DNA from: Taiwanofungus camphoratus
Taxonomy: Eukaryota; Basidiomycota; Agaricomycetes; Polyporales; Taiwanofungaceae
DNA: 64,000 bases
Direction of reading: 5' to 3'
Assembly (NCBI GenBank): GCA_003999685.1
Contig: CP021225.1
Coordinates: forward strand, 868,001-932,000
Both the position numbers and the translations under genes were made by a program. Below are positions 37,201 through 47,477 of this stretch, one piece after another. Position 1 is the stretch's first letter. Each line of letters starts with the position of its first letter. Under the pieces are notes generated by a model. That model was not told the DNA's origin. It did not search any database and saw only the letters and a list, made by a program, of their open reading frames with translations.

Positions 37201-38052
37201 ATCCACTGGGCAGTTGGTCGCATATGACATCGACTACAGAGCAGCACGAAACGGAGCTTCCGGATCGCTCGGCTTCGCAAAGTCCGACTAGTACCACCAT
37301 ATCCGTTGGCACAGGTGGTACACTTCTCAAGTTATCGGTTGGCACTGTCGAGGCGCATGGTCCACTGCGGGTCCTAGTCATTGAAGATAATAGCATTCTG
37401 CGGAACCTATTGTATGTATCTGTTCGCTTCCTGTGTCCTGAATGTTTACGCAATCGTCTATAGGACCAAATGGCTAAAGAATAAGGTAAATTCTCTAATC
37501 CTGTTTGTGCTGGCAAACGTTGTGTTAAAGTAACCTGGTAGGGCTACGAGTTCCGAGAAGCCGTAGATGGGCAGCAGGGTGTCCAAATTTTTGAGTCTGA
37601 TGGTTTCTTCGAGTTAGTACACTGTTTTTGCTCGCAGTCAAAATACTGATGGATGTGGACAATTAGCGTTGTTCTTGTCGATCTGTCGATGCCTGTGCTC
37701 GACGGTGAGATCAAATCACACTATTGCTGGCAAATTGTCTCAGTATATTTCTATCACAGGAGTTAGTGCCACTGCACAGATGCGAGTGATCGAGTCTGCC
37801 CGTAAGTCGGGCCAAACACCGTCAGAAGATCCTCCTATTCCTATGCATTCTGCTCGGATATTAGCGTTGACCGGCATGTCCTCATTGGAAGACAAGCGGC
37901 GCGCGTTTGAAGCTGGGGTTGATGGATAGTGAGCGCGATGTCTTTCCTACGTATTTTCACTGTTGCTGATCCCACTTATCCGTCTCAGCCTGGTGAAACC
38001 TGTTGCGTTTAAAACTTTGGACACGATGTTCCAAAAGCTTGGCATATCATGA
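31248..38052 (+). CDS. Hybrid histidine kinase (GAF-HisKA-HATPase-REC)
   Basis: About 26 exons, 1696 residues. Exons: 31248-31252 (tentative), 31308-31954, 32356-33904, 33959-33975, 34035-34098, 34155-34212, 34267-34346, 34403-34475, 34527-34565, 34614-34649, 34702-35080, 35136-35215, 35269-35305, 35360-35435, 35493-35526, 35580-35761, 35811-35994, 36050-36130, 36196-36294, 36347-36370, 36429-37411, 37464-37485, 37542-37612, 37667-37704, 37760-37928, 37989-38052. After about 690 disordered residues come a GAF sensor domain, the H box NISHELRTPLHG (phospho-His about 1050), N box RRILMNVFGNSLKFT, G boxes (VIDTGKGIS, GTGLGLAI), and a receiver with RVLVIEDN, acceptor Asp in VVLVDLSMP (about 1612) and LVKPV. 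No transmembrane helix was seen, so it is likely a cytosolic phosphorelay sensor. The first in-frame ATG without the tiny first exon is 31531. Confidence 0.9.
31955..32355 (+). repeat. Tandem array of five intron-like modules inside one intron
   Basis: The intron after exon 2 of the histidine-kinase gene splits into five abutting modules starting at 31955, 32035, 32126, 32215 and 32323. Each starts with a donor-like hexamer (GCAAGT four times, GTACGT once), and each internal boundary is AG immediately followed by the next donor. In modules three, four and five a TACTAAC or TACTGAC heptamer lies exactly at module positions 34-40 (32159, 32248, 32356); modules one and two carry weaker versions. 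Modules two, three and five are visibly similar over their first 30-40 nt. The last heptamer lies in what the frame requires to be exon sequence. Module four contains a poly-T run (about 32273-32289). Confidence 0.7.
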
Positions 38053-38676
38053 CCAACACAAAACTAGGAAGTTTACGCTTATTAGGAAATTTCGGACACC
38101 TGCAGTATCGGGATCTCCCACAATCTACGTTCGGTGCACTCATCTCATTCCCTTGTACATAACATGCATACCCCTGGACGCTCGTTGTGTCCGTCTCTGC
38201 CTATTGAAAGGTTATGTAAAATTTGTTTGTTACTTACAAATACTCGTCTTGTGTCGTAATTTGCTGATACTGTCGTTCCTTTTACGTCGTCTGCATCATC
38301 CACTGTAGCGTCCTAGAATCCTTGACCCTCACCCGCATATAATATTATTTAACGGACCCCCAAAGTACTAATGTCAGAATGAAGTTTCCACCGGGGAGTG
38401 TGTAGTGTAGCTTGTCGAAAACGTTGTCGCATGTATAAAACATTCGAGCTTGACGGGAAACGAGACTGTCAGCTTCTCGCCTTTCGGATTGACGCTGAAT
38501 GCATGGCGCGATCATTGCAGCAGATGAGGTCATGTGATTGGCTTGCACCATGAATTTCAGGATGGTGAGACCCCTCGAATTCAAAAGCTGGCTCGAACGA
38601 CTTCACTCAGAACATAAGACTGGTCCACCTCTCCCCCTCACATCCACCGATTTCCATTCTGTAGAATTTTCTGATT
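38053..38676. other. Intergenic region
   Basis: 624 nt between the histidine kinase and the fusion gene, both plus strand. T-rich in the first half (3' UTR of the kinase). No other feature seen. Confidence 0.4.
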
Positions 38677-41600
38677 ATGAATGTGGATTTGGTCAAACAG
38701 TATCCGGGTCACGACCTACCGACCCCGGAACCTGAGTCCCCGTCTGTACCCCGATCCCGCCAGCCGTACCGGTTCTCTACACTATGCGCGACGGTCGAAA
38801 CGCCCAATCCGGACCATAAGGACCAACATGGAAGCTCGAGTGTCCCCATCTACCAGACAGCCACCTTCAAAGGTGTAGGCGGGCAGTATGACTACACCAG
38901 GAGCGGAAATCCCACCAGAACTCATTTAGGTGAGTGTCGATCGTAGATCTAATTCTGTGGGGAGTGAGAACATAGGGTCAAAGATTTTTGGAATTATTGG
39001 GACGAATGTACAGTGCAGGCGGTATGAATGAGAGGCTGCTTGTCTATCAGTCATGAGTCACTTTCTGAACAACGACACTTATGCAAGCACTAGCCCCTCA
39101 GCATCCAACCGCCTTGTATATCTCATGATCAGTGCCCCAGAGCTCGTAGAGCCGGTAGTAATTGCAGTCTTTTGTCTTTTCCATACATGCCACGCTTTCT
39201 GTGCCAATATTGACGCTTACCTCGCCCACCTTAGAACATCACATCGCCAAAATATCTTCTGCTGAACATGCATTTACTGTTTCCTCCGGAATGGCTGCCC
39301 TGGACGTCATCACCCGTATCCTTAAACCCGGTCAAGAAGTGATCGCTGGCGACGACATCTACGGTGGCACTAACCGCCTCCTCACCTACCTTCGGACGCA
39401 CATGGGCGTAGCCGTGCACCACGTCGACACCACGGATCCCGCTTCTATTTTACCATACCTTAACCCCGGCAAGACAGCCATGGTGTTGTTAGAGACACCG
39501 ACGAATCCACTACTGAAAATAGTGGACATCGCGAGAATCAGCGCAATGGTTAAGGAGAAGTGCGAGGATGCTATCGTCGTGGTGGATAACACCATGATGA
39601 GTCCGTACCTCCAGAGGCCGCTGGAGCACGGTGCGGATATAGTGTATGACAGTGCGACTAAGTACCTTAGTGGTCACCATGACCTCATGGCTGGTGTCAT
39701 CACCTGCAATCGCGACGACTTAGCCAAGGTAGGCGATCTGTCTCGCAGCAAAACCGCCTTTGTGCTTGACACGACCAACATTTTTCTAGCAAATGGCCTT
39801 CACTATCAATGCAGTCGGCAATGCCCTGACACCGTTCGACTCGTTCTTATTGTTGAGAGGGACGAAGACGCTCGCTATCCGTATGGACCGTCAGCAATCC
39901 ACTGCTATGCTCGTTGCCCAAATGCTTTCAAAGCTGGGGTATGTGACACATTACCCTGGACTGCCAGACCATCCTGGCAAGGAAATTCACGAGCGTATCG
40001 CGGATGGTTCGTGCCTTCTTGATTGTCTCCATGAATGATTGGTCAAATTTCATTCAACCTACTATGTCAAATAGGTTACGGAGCTGTGCTCTCTTTTGAA
40101 ACCGGGGACAAAGAGCTCAGCGAACGTATTGTTGGTGCTACGCGCCTGTGGGGTATCAGTGTCAGCTTTGGATGCGTCAACAGCTTGATCAGCATGCCCT
40201 GCGTTATGTCGTAAGTCGCCCATCGTCTTTCTATCTGGTTCTCGTTTCTCATTTCAGCCACAATCAGCCATGCATCCATCGATCCTGCCGTCCGCGCTGC
40301 CCGTGGTCTCCCCGAAGATCTTATTCGTCTATGTGTTGGTATTGAGGATCCGGTGGATCTACTCGATGATCTTCAACATGCTCTCCTCGAAGCTGGTGCA
40401 GTTGCATTCGCGGCCAACGACTACATCCGCATTCCCAACCCTATTAGCAGGGCGGTAGAGAAGCTGGCGATTGGCGAACTGAATCAGATCGCACGGAAGA
40501 GGGAGGACAGGGAGTGGTTTGTTAGTGCGCCGGGCAAGGTCATCTTATTTGGAGAGCACGCCGTCGTGCACGGTGTCGTACGTCGAATCTTGGATCAGTC
40601 TTACCATCACTCTGTTAACTTTTGCTTTTATAGACCGCAATTGCGGCATCAGTCGATTTGCGCTGTTATGGCCTCACGTCGCCCCGGCATGACAATAAGC
40701 TGTCTGTCCACCTCGCTGATATTGGTGACTACCACCATGAGTGGGACCTGGATGACCTACCGTGGGATGCTGTTTCGCCCGTCCATCCTGGAGAAGAGCA
40801 TCCAGACCTACTAGACCAGACATTGGTGGACGCAATCAATACAAGGGCGTTACCGCCTGTGGACAAGATGCCCCCGCAGTCGCATACAGCTACTTTAGCA
40901 TTCTTATATCTCTACATGATGATGGCGCACGGTGGTGTAAGGTGAGGATACTCTGTGATTGCTATCCTACGTAGTTGCTCATGATTGGTCGCTCTTCTGT
41001 CCGTTCAGGCCATCCTTCAATTTTGTCGCGCGCTCCACTCTCCCTGTGGGTGCTGGCCTCGGATCTTCTGCATCGTATTCTACCTGTGTTGCGACTGCAC
41101 TCCTGCTTTTGCATCAGCGTGTGTCCATCCCTCCTCTGCCGCTTCCTTCGCGTCAGCCTACGAAGGCTGGCGACCCCGGCCACATCCACATCTCTCATCA
41201 AGGACGACGTGCGATCCCCCCAGATGTTGCGGTGGAGGTCAACAAGTGGGCGTTCGTTGCTGAGAAAGTATTACATGGAAACCCGAGTGGCGTCGACAAC
41301 TCGGTCGCGGTATTCGGTGGTGCTTTGGCGTATACGCGACCTGGGTTCGGAAAGAAGAGTGGAATGGATCAGATTCATGGGTGAGATTGCCATACTCTCG
41401 TCTTGATCTCCGTTCGACTCGACATTCACATGTTGGATTACAGTTTCAAGTCATTGCGTTTCCTGCTTGTTGATTCGAAAGTCCCTCGCGACACCAAGAA
41501 GCTCGTCGCCGGAGTCGCCCTGAAGAAGGTGGAGGTGAATTATGATATTCCATAATCTCTGCTTCCCTCTTATAGCGGCGATGTCTGATTTGATTGTAGA

Positions 41601-42230
41601 AACCTGATATCGTGAACAACATTCTGGATGCGATCCAGAGTATCAGCAACGAGGCTCGGCGAGCATTAGCTGATCCGGAACTTTCACGAGAGTCACTACT
41701 TACAGCGATTTCCGTAGGCCCCATTTTGTCTGTCAAGTTGTCTCCATGATTTAACTTTCTGTCTCCTTCAGGCTTTGATCGATGAGAACCACTCCCATTT
41801 GGTGTCATTAGGGGTGTCGCATCCTTCTCTGGAAGTCATCCGCTCTATGACAGCCGCCAAGCCTTTCGGGTTGAGCACCAAGCTCACCGGCGCAGGTGGC
41901 GGCGGCTGTGCCGTCACCCTTATTCCAGATGGTTCGTCTGCAAATTTCCCCATTGACATATATTAGTTATAATTTTCCTTTTGCTATGTTGCAGGATTCC
42001 AAGATTCGTCTCTGCAGGGTCTCGTTTCCGCCCTCGAAGCCAAGGGTTTCGGCACGTACACAGTATCTGTTGGTGGGTCTGGATTGGGTATCCTCTCGCC
42101 ATACAATGAAGACCACTCTGCGAATTTTGTCAATGGCAAAGCTCCCTCATTGCGCGATGATTTCGAGAATGTTAGCGTGGGGCAGTTACCGAAATGGATC
42201 CAAGACAGAGGCCGGTGGTTGTTTGAATAA
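38677..42230 (+). CDS. Cystathionine beta-lyase / mevalonate kinase fusion
   Basis: Exons 38677-38929, 39235-39728, 39790-40006, 40075-40210, 40268-40577, 40634-40941, 41009-41380, 41444-41534, 41600-41713, 41772-41931, 41995-42230; 896 residues in one frame. Residues 1 to about 412 are a complete Cys/Met-metabolism PLP enzyme: VPIYQTATFKG, YDYTRSGNPTRTHLEHHIA, the PLP lysine in DSATKYLSGHHDLMAG (Lys about 227), and C-terminal GIEDPVDLLDDLQHALLEAG. This fits cystathionine beta-lyase (STR3-like), which makes homocysteine. After a ~37-residue charged linker, residues 450-896 are mevalonate kinase (ERG12-like): SAPGKVILFGEHAVVHGV, GHMP motif PVGAGLGSSAS, and KLTGAGGGGCAVTL. Exon 5 encodes both the lyase end and the kinase start, and that exon has no in-frame ATG. 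Intron 1 is 305 nt. Confidence 0.9.
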
Positions 42231-43561
42231 TTTACGTATAACGATTGCGGGCGGGGATGTATCGATGCTTGAGATAACTACATTGTATTGGTGAAATAAC
42301 CAAGTTTTCGCGATCTTTTCATGCATGTAGCTTGATTCCTAAACACTACCATAAGGCACAGCACCAGTGAAGATGTCGAGCCAGTCGTAATGAAGTAAGA
42401 CTATGAAGGAAATAGGACTATGTCCAAGAATTCATGGCCTTCAGGAAGATCATTACCTGAATTTACTTAAGCTCAAACTCTCTCAATGCCTCCTCTGGCT
42501 CTGTATAATCGACCAAGTAATAGGTAAAGGTAGTGGAGACAACTCTGGGTCTACTTGAGTCTCCAAAGATGGTACCTCTAAGTGGGCCTGACTTGATATG
42601 GTCGACAGGTGATTCCAGGATTGCTTTGGCACTCAATGCGATGAACTTGAAATCGGTCTATCCTATCGGGTCATCTTAAGGCGTACGTTTAGTGACTCTA
42701 GTATCAGATCGTATGAGTAAACGTTGCCTCGCGTCCCATTGTGGCTGAAGTATTGCACGCAGCAGGATGAGAGGATATTAACTCGATGACGGAACCGAGC
42801 TGAACAGCGGATGGCGTTTAGTTTGTTGCAACAGCTCTGTCGCAATGTAACGCCTGCGTTGCTCACGGTGAACCACCAGCTGGATCTGAGATCAATCCGT
42901 AGCACTCGGGCTCGATTTATCTGTACCATGATGATAGTTTATGTAGTTGTCCCCATTGTCATTGTATTTCCAAGCTGTCACAAAGTTTGACCAACGAGTC
43001 GGCCATTAAGAGTGCATTGGTCGTCAACACAGTTTGCATTTGGGGGCTTTGAGGGGCTCGTTATAACACGAGAACCTGTGATATCATATAAGCTGTTGAG
43101 GACGATCAGCAGACAATAAAGGATGATGTTCACTGACCAGGCTTGAGAACTAATTTACCTCTAGAAGACTTACACCCTAGATGCCATGCTTGTTGGTGAA
43201 AAACTCAGCAAACCAAGCAGGTTGCTGTCCGGAGACATTTTTGCAAAACATTGCAGGAAACGCAATTTGTGCGGCCATTATTCGTCATCAAAGTGTGGTG
43301 ACCTAAATGTAAACTGAAGCAAGGAGAAACGCCTTGGCAAGTACGACTATCATCTTGTTCTCAGACCTAGACCACGTTAATTCTCACTGTCACGAAAACG
43401 TTTCGCTTGTTATATCGAGGCTTTTCGGAGTCAATTGTCCCAGTTGTGAGAATCGAGGGTGTTTTCACAACACATTCCGTATTTGGATATAGAACCTGCC
43501 AATGATTCAGTGAACTGACTCTCATCTTCCAGCGAGCGTCTCCCTCCCGAACTACAACACA
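42231..43561. other. 1.3-kb intergenic region
   Basis: Between the fusion gene and SWC6, same orientation. The sequence is AT-richer than its flanks; I see no coding frame with protein-like content, no tRNA-like internal promoter and no clear repeat. Confidence 0.4.
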
Positions 43562-44275
43562 ATGCCTCCACGAAGACAACGTATGTAGCATGCTCTCCCT
43601 GTCTACCTTCTTTGTATGAATTTCAAGTCGATACTCATAGTTATTTTGTCAGATAGCTGCTCGCCAGGCTCAAGCGTCGTCCTCCGCAAAGCTTGATCCC
43701 GACGTAGTTGTCAAGCGGACCAAACGACATCTCGACGAGCTTGAGGTATGTATGGACTGAATTTGGCGTATTCACTTATCGTTGTGTGCTCAAGACTGCC
43801 AGCGCTCGAACTATGCCGAGCCCTCTGCGTCCGCCCTCTTTCCCGGTCTTGAAGAAGATGAAGAGGTGACAGGTGGACGGCATGGCAAAGGACGGGCCAG
43901 GCAGGTGATCTCAGACAAGAAAGAATGGGACGGAAGGAAGAAAAAGAAGTCGACCATGAGCGTCCGCACGGCTGTCCTGTATAAGAAGAGTTTGGCGGTG
44001 CTCATCGAGGAGTCGGTGAGGAACATCCGACCACAATCACGGATTCACCATTCTTACTTCCAATATAATCCATACAGGGTATAGCGAATCTCCCGCCTAA
44101 CGTCCCTACGTACCTTACCGCTGCTGCGCCGCCGCCCCGCGAGCCACCGCGGTTATTATGCTCTGTGTGCGGGTACTGGGGAAAATACAAGTGCAAGAGG
44201 TGCGCAATGCCTTACTGTGACATGAACTGTGAAGCCGTGCACAATGAGACGAGATGTGAGAGACGGGTCGTTTGA
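43562..44275 (+). CDS. SWC6: HIT-type zinc finger protein, SWR1 complex subunit Swc6/Vps71
   Basis: Exons 43562-43580, 43657-43745, 43803-44015, 44078-44275; 172 residues. The first exon is only 19 nt and opens MPPRRQ. The body contains a Lys-rich stretch and the region TYLTAAAPPPREPPRL that precedes the finger. The C-terminal finger has Cys pairs in CSVCG, CKRCAMPYC and the final NCEAVH/RC elements, matching the treble-clef zf-HIT domain. In yeast Swc6 links SWR1 to nucleosomes for H2A.Z exchange. Small size, the coding-rich middle and the HIT finger at the extreme C-terminus favour Vps71/ZNHIT1 over other HIT proteins. Confidence 0.85.
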
Positions 44276-44535
44276 TTGGCAGACCGGTTGTTGGCCTCAG
44301 TCTACGGTTCTTTCTTACTCGGTCTGTGCGGTTGCAACGTTCAAACGTCCTACGGCTTCGTGATCGGACTAGAGTAGAATGTCAGTCACATTCATGGGTG
44401 TATCAGTGGAGACAACTCGTAGAACGCTACTGTACATCATATAGCATTTTTGCGTTCAGCCCATGTACTTACTGCCAGGTCGTTCAGACGAGGTTCAGTG
44501 ATAAAGGTTTAGGTAGGAATACTATTCAGTCGACA

Positions 44536-45660
44536 TTATACTGTGAAGTTGTACTTGATTCTCGCTCGCCACTCCACAAAGGAGGGGAAAACCCAATATA
44601 ACAAATGTCCAAACTTGCTGAACAGTAAAGGCATGAACACAAACTTCTCGCCTGCATCTATAGCTTGTGTACATCTTCTGGCCACGTCCTCGGGCCTGAG
44701 ACCGTGTGTATTCGGATCAGCCTCGCGTATTGGTCCACCGTCCACCGCGGACGCGCGAAAGTCACCCTGGACGGTTGCGGGGATGGCGAGAGAGAACGCG
44801 ATAGATGGGTGCTCAATCGCGAGCACCTGGTACAGCATGAGGGAAGCAGCCTTGGTGGATGCGTAAAGTGAGCGTGTTGGCGGCGGTACCAGCGCTGCTA
44901 ACGATGAGACGAGAAGAACAGAAGGGGCGGCTGAAGTAGCTTGTAGGAGGGGTATCTATGGCCTTTCTTGGCATTTACTCGCAGGCGGAAGGGGTAACAC
45001 TCACAAAAGTGACAGCAGACACGAGTGGTCCAAAGTAATTTGTTCTAGCCGCTGCACTCGCGACATCGACCGTTTGTTGGATGCCCTCGATAGTAGCCTG
45101 CGGAGGATTGAACGTTCGTCCGTCTCTCTCCAACCCTGCAACCTCCATGAGAGGTCGCAAGGCAGAGACACCTGCGCAAACAATGATGGTGTCTACACCC
45201 TGCCATTCTAAAGCAGACCTTAATCATTGAGTCCAATATATACAGTAGTAGCGGGCGAGATACCTTTCTCTAGGACTGTCCTGACACCAACCATGTCTTC
45301 CACACTTGCAAAGTCAGCCTTCACACTGGACACACTCTTCCCGCCTGCCTTGCCGGAGGACTCTTCGCTTGCTCTGTTGGGATACAGCGTTCCGCACTTC
45401 TCAACGACTGCTTTCAATGCATCCTCTCTACGGGCAACGACACAGATTCGGGCTCCTCTTCCGGCGTACTCGAGCGCGAGAGCACGACCAATTCCGCTCG
45501 ATGCTCCTAAGATGAGAACCCTTTCCTGAGTCCTAGATATTTTCTGTGCGCGTCGACCACTCAGGAGCCTCCTGGAGACCAACAAAGCCGGGAGAGCAAG
45601 AGCAACGAGCCAGGTAAAGGAGGACCGTTGCAAAGAAATGCCTGCCAGAGAGTCGATCAT
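44536..45660 (-). CDS. Membrane-anchored short-chain dehydrogenase/reductase
   Basis: Exons (minus): 45660-45264, 45207-45005, 44955-44536; 339 residues. An N-terminal hydrophobic helix (about 14-30, TWLVALALPALLV) precedes the Rossmann fold LILGASSGIGRA (TGxxxGxG variant, about 50-60). The active site is the Ser pair VSS (about 217) with YASTK (Tyr about 231, Lys about 235). Thus it is a classical SDR, anchored like 11-beta-HSD or 3-ketodihydrosphingosine reductase (TSC10). A C-terminal hydrophobic patch (FGHLLYWVFPSFVEW) may also touch the membrane. Substrate cannot be assigned from sequence; TSC10 is possible but not supported by a specific motif. It is divergent from MET2. Confidence 0.85.
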
Positions 45661-45939
45661 CGAAGGGAGCGGCCGTACTTGGATGCCGCTTCACGCACAA
45701 CGCTCTTCAGTCGCGCACTGCACTGAGGCACTTTGCCTCTTCTCCAGACTTTCAGCTCCGGACTCATCAATCACAGCTGAGAAAACCCACAAAGTAAACT
45801 AGTATTGAATGCCGGCATAATCTACTTCTATTCCCTTATAATTTATCTATAGTCGAGTCATTCTGCCAGTCACACGGGATCTGGGCGGCATCAAATTGAA
45901 GCTCTTGCTACACTTACTTCGTCTGCTTTCTGTCTTACC
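45661..45939. promoter_or_regulatory. Bidirectional promoter SDR/MET2
   Basis: 279 nt between the two start codons. A TATA-like AT-rich stretch (ccttataatttatc) sits near 45835-45848, about 100 nt upstream of the MET2 start. No CACGTG-type sulfur-response element was visible. Confidence 0.45.
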
Positions 45940-47408
45940 ATGTCCACCTTTGCTGCACTGATAGACCAAGACACGCATGTCGTGCCCTCCTTCACACTAG
46001 AATCAGGCAGAATTTTGCAGGATGTTCCGGTCGCATACAAAACCTGGGGAAAGCTGAATGAGCGTAGAGACAACGTGATGATTATATGCCATGCTTTTAC
46101 TGGGAGTGCAGACGTTGAAGATTGGTAAGTTGAGATACTCAATAACCGCAATTCGTTCCTTCTGATAACTTAAACGAAGGTGGGGGCCGCTCATGGGGCG
46201 GGGAAAGGCTTTCGACCCCAACCGCTTTTTCATTTTCTGTGCAAACGTTATGGGGTCGCCCTATGGCTCTGCATCCCCTGTCACCATTAACCCTGCGACG
46301 GGGAAGCCCTATGGACCGGAGTTTCCTGCAACATCTATCCGAGATGACGTCCGGTATGTCCGTCACTTTGCATTGTGCACTCGCATCCCTCACTTTACAA
46401 ACCAGCCTCCATAAGCTGGTACTAGACCACCTGGGCGTTTCCTCTGTGGCCGTGGTCATAGGAGGGTCAATGGGAGGAATGGCAGTGCTCGAATGGTCCC
46501 TATGCTCGCCCCCAGGCTACGTGAGGCACATAATCCCAATAGCGACATCCGCGAGGCATTCAGCATGGTGCATCAGCTGGGGCGAACAGCAGCGACAGAG
46601 TATATACAGCGATCCTGGCTATGAGGACGGGTTCTACCGCTCGCAACCAGCGTCCGGCCTGGCAGCAGCCAGAATGGCCGCTCTGCTCACATATCGTTCA
46701 CGCGACTCGTTCGAGAGCCGGTTCGGACGCAGACCACAGAAGTCGGCCGCTGATTCGGTCCTCACACCACCGCGGTCGCCCGTCACGTCGGAGGTGGACG
46801 ATGCGCTCGCGGCGCACAACGACGGGCATCGGAATGCCAAGCCGCGCGTGCCCTCGGAAAGCTCGCCATCATCGGCTTCTGGCACTCCTCTCTCCTCGCG
46901 TCCCCTCTCCCCCATTCCTCGCCTGCCAGTCTTCTCCGCACAGTCCTACCTTCGCTACCAAGGAGACAAGTTCACCTCTCGGTTCGACGCTAACTGCTAT
47001 ATCCACATAACACGCAAGATGGATACACACGACGTCGCACGTGGCCGTCTCGGGCCAGGAGAGGACGAGTCGCGCGCACTGGCGCGAGTCCTGTCAACTC
47101 TTCCCCCCCGCGCATTGGTCATCGGCATACAAACAGATGGGCTTTTTACCCCCTCGGAGCAACGCGAGATCGCGGAATACATACCCGGCGCAGAATGTGT
47201 GATTATCCCGTCGCCCGAGGGACATGACGGCTTCCTGCTCGAGTTCGAGCTCATTAACCGGCACATTCTGCAGTTCCTGACCCGCGAGTTCCCAGAGTAC
47301 TACTGCACGGCTGACGGTGGTATGGCTATCGAAGAACCGGAGGAAGGATTTGATGTGAAGAAGACAAGCGTCTTTGGCGAAGCAGAGGCAGATATTACGA
47401 GGTGGTAG
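45940..47408 (+). CDS. MET2: Homoserine O-acetyltransferase
   Basis: Exons 45940-46124, 46180-46353, 46406-47408; 453 residues. The alpha/beta-hydrolase homoserine acetyltransferase signatures are present: LQDVPVAYKTWGKLN, ICHAFTGS, FFIFCANVMGSPYGS, and the nucleophile elbow GGSMGGMAVLEW (Ser about 141). The catalytic Asp lies in GIQTDGLF and the His in PEGHDGF near the C-terminus. It acetylates homoserine with acetyl-CoA, the committed step toward O-acetylhomoserine and methionine. An ~80-residue Ser/Pro-rich low-complexity insertion (about residues 225-305) interrupts the lid region. Its stop is 69 nt from the converging acetyltransferase gene. Confidence 0.95.
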
Positions 47409-47477
47409 ATTTTGATACATTCAATCTAAATAACATGGGGTGGCTTATTTGGGTATAGTATCGCACTCACCTCGTAA

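Noticed and set aside
40270-40458. ATG at 40270 as a separate start for mevalonate kinase
   Set aside because: It is out of frame with the kinase and ends at a stop within about 60 codons.
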